32,629 nt of DNA. Origin: an uncultured Lachnospiraceae bacterium. Lineage in GTDB: Bacteria; Bacillota; Clostridia; Lachnospirales; Lachnospiraceae. Every line of letters begins with the position of its first letter. Within the stretch, counting starts at the first letter, position 1. Below are positions 16,181-22,767 of the stretch, piece by piece. The notes below the pieces were generated by a model. It was given only the letters and a program-made list of their open reading frames with translations. It had not been told where the DNA came from and ran no database searches. A program made the translations under genes and the position numbers. The DNA lies in contig CAJOOB010000062.1 in assembly GCA_905236025.1 (NCBI GenBank), positions 1 through 32,629 on the forward strand. Direction: 5' to 3'.

Positions 16181-17451
16181 GCCTCATCACCTGCCTTAAT
16201 TATATAGCCGCCGCTTTCAAGCTCGCCGTTTGTGTAATCCTCCGGTTTTGTAATGCCGGAAACAACAGTGTTCTTACCAATCTTTACACCGTCAGGAATA
16301 ACAGAACCATTACCGATTGTCACAATACCTGAGGTATAGATCTTTGGATTTAATTTATTTGGAGCTTCATCGCCAACACCAAGTTCAACGTTTTCACCCA
16401 CTGTAACGTCTTCAGAAACAATTGACTTGCTGATTTTCGTTCCGACACCAATCTTGGTACCGCTCATAATAATTGAATCTCTTATTATTGCACCCGGGCC
16501 CACGTAAACGTCAGCACCGATTATTGAATTGTGAACTTCTCCGTATATTTCGGAGCCTTCACTTATGATACATCTGTCAACAACCGATTCCGGTGACAAA
16601 TACTGAGGAGGAAGAATCTCACTCTTTGTATAAATTCTCCAGAATTCCTCGTAAAGATTAAATACAGGAACAAGGTCAATAAGTTCCATATTGGCTTCCC
16701 AATAAGAATTGAGCGTTCCTACATCCTTCCAATATCCGTTAAACTGATACGCATATATCTTCTTACCCTGTTCATGACAGTATGGAATGATATGCTTACC
16801 AAAGTCGCAGTTGCTCTGGTCTTTAAGTTTACAAAGCGCTTCTTTGAGAACATTGAAATTAAAAATATAAATACCCATTGAAGCAAGGTCTGAACGTGGA
16901 TTTTCAGGCTTTTCCTCAAACTCGGTGATTTTACCGTCTTCATCCGCAATTACAATACCAAAACGGCTTGCTTCCGAAATTGGTACCTTCATTGAAGCAA
17001 TGGTAACATCAGCTCCCTTTGTTTTGTGGAAGTCTAACATTATCTGATAATCCATCTTGTAAATATGGTCACCCGACAAAATCAGGACATAGTCGGGATT
17101 GAACTGCTCCATAAATTCTATATTCTGGAATATAGCATTTGCAGTTCCTGTGTACCATTGGCTGCTTCCGCTCTTTTCATACGGAGGTAAAACAGAGACA
17201 CCACCGATATTTCTATCGAGGTCCCAAGGAATACCGATTCCGATATGAGAGTTCAACACAAGTGGCTGATATTGGGTCAGCACACCAACCGTATCAACAC
17301 CTGAGTTAATACAGTTACTGAGAGGGAAGTCGATGATACGATACTTGCCACCGAATGAAACGGCTGGCTTAGCCATTTTGGCCGTGAGGATACCAAGTCT
17401 GCTGCCCTGTCCCCCGGCAAGCAGCATGGCAATCATCTCTTTCTTAATCAT
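16177..17451 (-). CDS. glgC: GlgC, glucose-1-phosphate adenylyltransferase, catalytic subunit
   Basis: Makes ADP-glucose from ATP and glucose-1-phosphate, the committed step of bacterial glycogen synthesis. The 424 residues show [11 protein letters not shown] (10–20), [19 protein letters not shown] (28–46), catalytic SGDHIYKMD (126–134), FEEKP, and a C-terminal hexapeptide-repeat beta-helix (about 290–410). The ribosome binding site GAGGTGA precedes ATG 17451. It is the first gene of the glgC–glgD–spoVG operon. No glycogen synthase or branching enzyme is in the window. Confidence 0.96.
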   Translation of the reverse strand: MIKKEMIAMLLAGGQGSRLGILTAKMAKPAVSFGGKYRIIDFPLSNCINSGVDTVGVLTQYQPLVLNSHIGIGIPWDLDRNIGGVSVLPPYEKSGSSQWYTGTANAIFQNIEFMEQFNPDYVLILSGDHIYKMDYQIMLDFHKTKGADVTIASMKVPISEASRFGIVIADEDGKITEFEEKPENPRSDLASMGIYIFNFNVLKEALCKLKDQSNCDFGKHIIPYCHEQGKKIYAYQFNGYWKDVGTLNSYWEANMELIDLVPVFNLYEEFWRIYTKSEILPPQYLSPESVVDRCIISEGSEIYGEVHNSIIGADVYVGPGAIIRDSIIMSGTKIGVGTKISKSIVSEDVTVGENVELGVGDEAPNKLNPKIYTSGIVTIGNGSVIPDGVKIGKNTVVSGITKPEDYTNGELESGGYIIKAGDEA

Positions 17452-17541
17452 AGCGTCACCTCATGTCAATCTTTAATGCCATAAATATGTACTTGTTAGT
17501 GTCTTTTTCATACCCCAAAGCACAAACAATGTCCTAGGTTG

Positions 17542-17550
17542 ATTATAACA
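17542..17550 (-). promoter_or_regulatory. Extended -10 promoter of glgC
   Basis: Minus strand TGT–TATAAT (TGn-extended consensus -10) with a weak TTTATT-like -35, about 90 nt before the glgC start. The 250-nt divergent region 17452–17702 also holds the murC promoter; I see no gene in it. Confidence 0.65.
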
Positions 17551-17614
17551 CCAACAGATAGGAAAATAAAGCATTTTTTTGTTTAAATCCGCTTTTTCGG
17601 GGTATTCGGGTTTA

Positions 17615-17643
17615 TTGCCAAATTTTATCCTTTGGTGTATAAT
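17615..17643 (+). promoter_or_regulatory. Promoter of murC
   Basis: TTGCCA (17615–17620), 17-nt spacer, TATAAT (17638–17643), about 60 nt before ATG 17703. Confidence 0.7.
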
Positions 17644-17702
17644 TAGCCGTGGTGTTAAAGCCGCGACTTTTCGCACATTTTTTAACCTTGAGGTAATGAT
17701 AA

Positions 17703-19079
17703 ATGAATTCAGATACACAAATTGACATATTAAAATTAAAACACATTCACTTTATGGGTATTGGCGGAGTGAGCATGAGCGGGCTCGCGCAGATAGCCAA
17801 AAACCAAGGCATCACGGTAACAGGCTCCGATATTGCTGAAAGTGAACTCACTAAAAAGTTAGAAGATGAGGGAATCAAAGTTTTCTACGGCCAGAAAGCT
17901 TCCAATATATCAAAGGATATGGACCTGGTTGTCTACACGGCAGCCATCGGCCCGGATAATGAGGAGTTGGGTAAAGCAAGAGAATTAAATATTAATACAA
18001 TGGTAAGGGCCGATTATTTGGGGCTTTTAATGAAGATGGCAAATAATGTTATTTGCATTTCCGGTACGGACGGAAAAACAACGACAACGGCAATGATTTC
18101 CCACATCATGCTTGAAACCGATTTTGATCCGACCGTTATGGTGGGCGGTATGTATGATAAGATTGGTGGAAATTTGCGTATTGGCAAGTCTTCAAACATG
18201 ATTGTCGAGTCCTGCGAATATAAGGACAGCTTCCTTTCGTTTTTTCCGACAACCGCCGTTATTTTAAATATCAGGGAAGATCATCTTGATTATTTTAAGG
18301 ATATTAATCATATAAGAAGAAGTTTTAAGGCTTTTGCAGACAAAAAAGGCGTTAAGACGCTTGTTATATGTAACGAGATTGATAACGTTTCTGATTTTAC
18401 AAAGGATGCTTCTTATTCTGTTATTACCTACGGAAAAGGCGGTAAATACGAGGCCTGCGACATTACTTTCGACGAATTTGCAAGACCTTCCTACACGCTT
18501 TTAGAAGACGGTAAGGAGGTTACAAGACTCACGCTTGGTGTTACGGGCGAACATAATGTTACAAACTCACTTGCGGCAATTGCTGTTTGCAGAAACTACG
18601 GCGTTTCTTACGAATTAATTGAAAAGTTACTCCCTTCCTTCCACGGAACCGACAGAAGATTCCAGATTTTAGGCGAATGTAACGGCGCAACCGTGATTGA
18701 TGATTATGCTCACAACCCCGATGAAATCCGTGCTTCTTTAAAGACACTTTCAAAGTTTAAGCATAATGACTCATATGTTGTCTTCCAGCCTCACACTTAT
18801 ACGCGTACCAAATCTCTTTTAAAAGAATTTGCGAAGGAGCTTTCAAATGCCGATCATATAATTTTAGCCAAAATTTATCCTGCCAGAGAGAAGGATATTT
18901 ACAATATTTCATCACAGGATTTAGCCGATGAAATAATGGCTTTGGGGAAATCTTCCATTTATATGGAAACATTTGAGGAAATCGAAAAATATTTGAAAAA
19001 TAGTTGTTCACATGGCGACGTAATTTTGACAATGGGTGCCGGTGACGTTGTAAATATCGCAAAAGACCTGATTAAGTAA
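17703..19079 (+). CDS. murC: MurC, UDP-N-acetylmuramate–L-alanine ligase
   Basis: Cytoplasmic ATP-dependent ligase that adds L-Ala to UDP-MurNAc, the first amino acid of the peptidoglycan stem. The 458 residues carry the Rossmann-like MGIGGVSMSGLA (about 18–29), the Mur ligase ATP loop GTDGKTTTT (121–129), the EDHLDYFKD segment and the C-terminal DDYAHNPDEI segment common to Mur ligases. GAGG stands about 9 nt before ATG 17703. It is a single gene with its own promoter and a clear terminator. Confidence 0.96.
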   Translation: MNSDTQIDILKLKHIHFMGIGGVSMSGLAQIAKNQGITVTGSDIAESELTKKLEDEGIKVFYGQKASNISKDMDLVVYTAAIGPDNEELGKARELNINTMVRADYLGLLMKMANNVICISGTDGKTTTTAMISHIMLETDFDPTVMVGGMYDKIGGNLRIGKSSNMIVESCEYKDSFLSFFPTTAVILNIREDHLDYFKDINHIRRSFKAFADKKGVKTLVICNEIDNVSDFTKDASYSVITYGKGGKYEACDITFDEFARPSYTLLEDGKEVTRLTLGVTGEHNVTNSLAAIAVCRNYGVSYELIEKLLPSFHGTDRRFQILGECNGATVIDDYAHNPDEIRASLKTLSKFKHNDSYVVFQPHTYTRTKSLLKEFAKELSNADHIILAKIYPAREKDIYNISSQDLADEIMALGKSSIYMETFEEIEKYLKNSCSHGDVILTMGAGDVVNIAKDLIK

Positions 19080-19094
19080 AGTTTACATATTTTT

Positions 19095-19145
19095 AATCCA
19101 CATACCGTATGTTGAAAACACATAAAAGTATGTGGATTATTTTTT
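19095..19145 (+). terminator. Intrinsic terminator of murC
   Basis: An 11-bp perfect outer stem, AATCCACATAC (19095–19105) with GTATGTGGATT (19128–19138), contains a small inner TATGT/ACATA hairpin and is followed by ATTTTTT. Confidence 0.85.
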
Positions 19146-19162
19146 GAGACATACATCTTTTT

Positions 19163-19246
19163 TTATCCACATTTTTTCTGTGATTCGTAATTATGCAACA
19201 TAAATTCTCCACGATTTCCACACTTTCCACAACGTCACTTTTCACA
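19163..19246 (+). promoter_or_regulatory. Cluster of DnaA-box-like sites upstream of the primosome operon
   Basis: One perfect DnaA box, TTATCCACA (19163–19171), is followed by four same-strand sites matching 7 of 9 positions: TTCTCCACG (19205–19213), ATTTCCACA (19214–19222), CTTTCCACA (19223–19231) and CTTTTCACA (19238–19246). The three at 19205–19231 abut without a gap. They lie in the 346-bp gap 19080–19425 upstream of a promoter driving dnaD-like and dnaI. This fits a DnaA-controlled promoter; a part of an origin is a less likely alternative. Binding is inferred. Confidence 0.55.
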
Positions 19247-19298
19247 GTGTTTTCGGGACTTTTTGGGCATTTTTTCACTTTCATTTTAAAAATTTTTG

Positions 19299-19307
19299 TG
19301 TTATATT
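19299..19307 (+). promoter_or_regulatory. Extended -10 promoter of the dnaD-like–dnaI–prs–PBP operon
   Basis: TGT–TATATT (TGn-extended -10) with a poor TTTCAT-like -35, about 120 nt before the first start codon. The leader is therefore long and contains the two dyads listed next. Confidence 0.5.
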
Positions 19308-19315
19308 GTTTACAC

Positions 19316-19346
19316 GTTAAGAATTTTATCGGTGCACCTTCTTAAC
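19316..19346 (+). promoter_or_regulatory. Inverted repeat in the primosome operon leader
   Basis: GTTAAGAA (19316–19323) pairs with TTCTTAAC (19339–19346). The intervening sequence contains the 8-bp palindrome GGTGCACC (19331–19338). It is immediately downstream of the -10, so it is either a +1 operator or an RNA hairpin. Confidence 0.45.
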
Positions 19347-19357
19347 ACCGAATCAGT

Positions 19358-19373
19358 ATAACAATATTGTTAT
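19358..19373. repeat. Perfect 16-bp palindrome ATAACAATATTGTTAT
   Basis: A fully symmetrical 16-bp site 53 nt before the dnaD-like start, typical in size for a dimeric repressor operator. No matching site was noticed elsewhere in the window and no candidate regulator is encoded nearby. Confidence 0.5.
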
Positions 19374-19425
19374 GAAAAGTTGATTTTTCAGACGTAATTA
19401 AAATCGGGATTGGTGGTTTTTTGAA

Positions 19426-20547
19426 ATGAATAACACTATTACATTAAACAATGAGACTAAGGCGTCTTATACCCTTGTTTCAAATACCTTCATTGAGGAA
19501 TACATGCCTCATGCAAGTGGTGAATATGTAAAAATATATTTGTATATTCTCAGGATTTCTTCTAAAGGAATCAGTGAATTTACACTCGGTCAGATGGCAG
19601 ATGCTTTTGGTCAGACTGAAATGGATATTGTCCGCGGCCTTAAGTATTGGGAAAGACTCGGACTTTTGGAACTCAAGTACGATGATTACAAGTCCCTTTC
19701 GGCCATCACCTTATCTGACATTAAACAAAACAAGTTCGTCTCTTATGTTTTACTCGACAGCGAAAGGGCAGATGTAGATGTTATGCCTGTTACTCCTGTT
19801 AAGGAAAACGTGCAAACTCCTAATATCATTACAGAGGCTGAACCTGTTAAAAATACAGTTCCTGAAAAGAAACTGTCAACAGAACGCGTCGCAGAACTTT
19901 CTGCAGACACAACCATCAAGGATCTTCTCTATCTCGCCGAAGAATACCTTGGAAAGACTTTATCTCCTGTGGAATCAGAGACAATACTTTACTTCTATGA
20001 TACTTTGGGATTTTCTGCAGAACTTATCGAGTATCTTATTGAAAGCTGCGTCTCAATGAACCGCAAGAATATAAAGTACATCGAGCGTGTGGCCATTTCA
20101 TGGGCCGAAGACGGTGTAAAGGACGTTGCAGCAGCCAAAGCACACAACCTCGCATATAATCAATTATGCTTTTCTATCCTCAAGGCTTTCGGGCTTACGG
20201 GAAGAACAATGGGCGAAGCTGAAAAACAATTTGTGCTTAAATGGAGAGACGAATACAAATTTGATTCGAGCGTTATCCTTTTTGCATGCAACAGAACAAT
20301 TACAACCATCTCAAAGCCAAGTTTCCAGTACACGGATTCAATTCTCGAAAACTGGAAGAAAGCAGGTGTAAAGACTTTAGAAGACATTGAATCTGCTGAC
20401 AAGATTTACATCAGCAGCAAGAAGAAAGCAAGCGCTGTTGCTGCTCCTGTCGGCAAGCCGAAGACCAGACCGGTCTTCTCAAATTTCGAGCAACGCTCAT
20501 ACGACTCTAGCGAGCTTGAGAAGTTGCTTCTTAAGAAAAATAAATAG
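19426..20547 (+). CDS. DnaD/DnaB_2-domain primosome protein
   Basis: Firmicute replication-initiation protein that remodels DNA and helps load the replicative helicase. The 373 residues have an N-terminal winged-helix-like part (about 20–95: FTLGQMADAFGQTEMDIVRG…YWERLGLLEL), a low-complexity linker (about 115–158) and two tandem DnaD/DnaB_2-type helical modules (about 160–235 and 246–325), the second with the YxxxILENWKKAGVKTLED signature. The C-terminus is basic and probably disordered. It corresponds in position to Bacillus dnaB (upstream of dnaI), not to the DnaB helicase found at 27284. The ribosome binding site GGTGG is weak, and dnaI follows after 10 nt. Confidence 0.85.
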   Translation: MNNTITLNNETKASYTLVSNTFIEEYMPHASGEYVKIYLYILRISSKGISEFTLGQMADAFGQTEMDIVRGLKYWERLGLLELKYDDYKSLSAITLSDIKQNKFVSYVLLDSERADVDVMPVTPVKENVQTPNIITEAEPVKNTVPEKKLSTERVAELSADTTIKDLLYLAEEYLGKTLSPVESETILYFYDTLGFSAELIEYLIESCVSMNRKNIKYIERVAISWAEDGVKDVAAAKAHNLAYNQLCFSILKAFGLTGRTMGEAEKQFVLKWRDEYKFDSSVILFACNRTITTISKPSFQYTDSILENWKKAGVKTLEDIESADKIYISSKKKASAVAAPVGKPKTRPVFSNFEQRSYDSSELEKLLLKKNK

Positions 20548-20557
20548 GGAGGCTTAC

Positions 20558-21565
20558 GTGAAACTCACAAATTCTCAATATAATTCCATTATGACGGAAT
20601 ATTCAGATACGAGATTTATGCATCTTCACGAATTGGACGAGAGGCTTGCTAAAATTTATGGCAAGTACCCTCGTCTGAAAGCCATACGTGAAACAATTGC
20701 TTCACTTTCCGCATCCTGTACCATCGAGGCCATCCAAAACGGCGAATCGATACAGGATGCTAAATTGCGTTTAAGGGAAAAAATTCTGGAATTAAAGGAA
20801 GAAGAAAACCTTATACTTGTTTCAGCAGGCTTAACAGAAGATGATTTACAACTTAAGTATACCTGTCCAAAATGTAAGGATACGGGGTATATCGGAAATG
20901 AACAGTGTATTTGTCTTAAAAACCGCATCATTTCTGAATTGTACACAAAATCGAACCTGCAGGATACAATGAAGGATGAGAACTTTGACACATTTGATTA
21001 TTCATATTACAGCAGATCTTTTATTGACAGCGATACGGAGACGGACGCCTATACAAATATTAAAGGCATTGTCTCTTCGTTGAAAGATTTTGTCACAACT
21101 TTTGATAATCAAAATCCGAAAAAAAATTTTTTGATTTGCGGAAAAGCGGGTGTGGGCAAGACTTTTTTAAGCAATTGCGTTGCAAAAGCCATGATTGACA
21201 CATCTCATTCTGTTATTTACCTTCCGGCCATTAAACTCTTTAATCTTCTCTCCGAAGAAAAGTTCCAAAAGGGCGGAAATGAGGGCTCTGAGATTGGATT
21301 ATCCTCTTACATTTATCAGTGTGATTTGCTTATTATTGACGATCTTGGAACCGAACTTGTTAACTCATTTACAATTTCAGAATTATTTAATATAATAAAT
21401 GAGCGTGGGCTTTTAAAAAATTCCACTATAATATCTACAAACCTTGGACTTGCAGGGCTTGAGGATGTTTACTCCGAGAGAATTTTTTCAAGACTCACCA
21501 TGTACGACATACGAAAGATTTTCGGACCTGACATTCGTATGCAGAAAACTTTATCCAATAAATAA
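20558..21565 (+). CDS. dnaI: DnaI/DnaC-type helicase loader ATPase
   Basis: AAA+ protein that loads the replicative helicase at the origin or at restart sites. From the GTG at 20558 (GGGAGG ribosome binding site) it is 335 residues. It has a helical N-terminus, a small zinc-binding segment CPKCKDTGY…CIC (C103, C106, C117, C119), Walker A GKAGVGKT (195–202), Walker B LLIIDD (257–262), and the sensor regions STN and SRL. An in-frame ATG at 20387 would extend it through the end of the upstream gene and lacks a ribosome binding site, so I rejected it. It should work with the DnaD-like protein upstream and the DnaB helicase at 27284. Confidence 0.92.
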   Translation: MKLTNSQYNSIMTEYSDTRFMHLHELDERLAKIYGKYPRLKAIRETIASLSASCTIEAIQNGESIQDAKLRLREKILELKEEENLILVSAGLTEDDLQLKYTCPKCKDTGYIGNEQCICLKNRIISELYTKSNLQDTMKDENFDTFDYSYYSRSFIDSDTETDAYTNIKGIVSSLKDFVTTFDNQNPKKNFLICGKAGVGKTFLSNCVAKAMIDTSHSVIYLPAIKLFNLLSEEKFQKGGNEGSEIGLSSYIYQCDLLIIDDLGTELVNSFTISELFNIINERGLLKNSTIISTNLGLAGLEDVYSERIFSRLTMYDIRKIFGPDIRMQKTLSNK

Positions 21566-21591
21566 ACCAAACACAAGGAGAACTACAAACC

Positions 21592-22767
21592 ATGGCAAAT
21601 GAAGAAATCCATTTAAATTCAATCCCTACCGGCCCTTTGGGAATTATTTCGCTTGAAAGCACCAAAGATCTTGGCCGTAAGGTAGATGATTACATCGTTT
21701 CATGGAGAGCGGAAAGAGGTCGTGAAACACCAATCACTTTCCCGGATTACGTTAAGGATTCTTTCCTCGTTAGCAGCAAAACCCCTAGATTCGGCTCAGG
21801 CGAAGGCAAAGGTGTTATCAACGAAAGTATTCGTGGTAAGGACCTTTACATTATGGTTGACGTTACTAACTACAGTCTTACTTACACTGTATGCGGCCAT
21901 GAAAACAGAATGTCTCCTGATGATCATTATGCAGATTTAAAACGTATTATCGGTGCAACTGCAGGTAAGGCAAAGAGAATCACTGTCATTATGCCTTTCC
22001 TTTATGAAAGCAGACAGCACAGAAGAAGTGCAAGAGAATCTTTGGACTGCGCTTTTGCTTTACACGAACTTGTTAACATGGGTGTTGATAACATCATCAC
22101 TTTTGATGCACATGACCCTCGTGTACAAAACGCCATTCCGCTTAACGGCTTTGAAACCGTTTCTGCATCATACCAGTTCTTAAAGGGCTTACTCAGGAAA
22201 GAGAAAGACCTTACAATTGACTCAGATCATCTCATGATCATAAGCCCGGATGAAGGCGGTACTTCACGTGCTGTTTACCTTGCTTCCGTTCTTGGTCTTG
22301 ACGTTGGTATGTTCTACAAGAGGCGTGATTACACAAGAATCGTTAACGGCAGAAACCCTATCGTTGCACATGAATTCCTTGGTTCTTCCGTTGAAGGTAA
22401 GGATGTTCTCATCATTGATGATATGATTTCATCCGGTGAAAGTATTCTTGACGTTGCAAGAGAGCTTAAGGAAAGAAAGGCAAGAAAAGTCTTTGCTGCA
22501 GCTACTTTCGGTCTCTTTACAAACGGACTTGATTCATTTGACAAAGCTTACGAAGAAGGCACAATTAACGGAATCTTAAGTACAAACCTTACTTATCAGA
22601 CTCCTGAACTTCTTGAAAAACCATATTTTATTAACTGTGATATGAGTAAGTATATTTCACTTATTATTGATACTTTAAATCATGACGCTTCAATCAGCGA
22701 ATTACTTAACCCTATCAACAGAATACGCAAGATTGTAAATAAGTATAACAACAATGAGGCTATCTGA
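21592..22767 (+). CDS. prs: Divergent ribose-phosphate pyrophosphokinase (PRPP synthetase)
   Basis: Makes PRPP from ribose-5-phosphate and ATP. It is 391 residues against about 315 for classical Prs. The shared features are VIMPFLYESRQHRR (about 132–145; classical form YARQDRK), FDAHDPRVQ (171–179), SPDEGG (218–223), YKRRD (242–246) and the phosphoribosyl loop DVLIIDDMISSGES (271–284; classical form VDDIIDTAGT). The extra length is an N-terminal extension of about 50 residues and a C-terminal tail after 325. It has AAGGAG before ATG 21592, lies 26 nt after dnaI, and its last 14 nt overlap the PBP start. Activity is likely, but the motifs differ enough to leave some doubt. Confidence 0.85.
   Translation: MANEEIHLNSIPTGPLGIISLESTKDLGRKVDDYIVSWRAERGRETPITFPDYVKDSFLVSSKTPRFGSGEGKGVINESIRGKDLYIMVDVTNYSLTYTVCGHENRMSPDDHYADLKRIIGATAGKAKRITVIMPFLYESRQHRRSARESLDCAFALHELVNMGVDNIITFDAHDPRVQNAIPLNGFETVSASYQFLKGLLRKEKDLTIDSDHLMIISPDEGGTSRAVYLASVLGLDVGMFYKRRDYTRIVNGRNPIVAHEFLGSSVEGKDVLIIDDMISSGESILDVARELKERKARKVFAAATFGLFTNGLDSFDKAYEEGTINGILSTNLTYQTPELLEKPYFINCDMSKYISLIIDTLNHDASISELLNPINRIRKIVNKYNNNEAI

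Noticed and set aside
17473-17718. 81-codon open frame on minus upstream of glgC
   Set aside because: It spans both the glgC and murC promoters, has no ribosome binding site and resembles no protein family.
19080-19425. Chromosomal origin of replication
   Set aside because: There is only one perfect DnaA box, no dnaA or dnaN is adjacent, and the boxes sit just upstream of a promoter. Regulation of the operon is the simpler reading.
20387-20557. ATG start extending dnaI by 57 codons
   Set aside because: It lies inside the upstream dnaD-like gene without a ribosome binding site, whereas GTG 20558 has GGGAGG.
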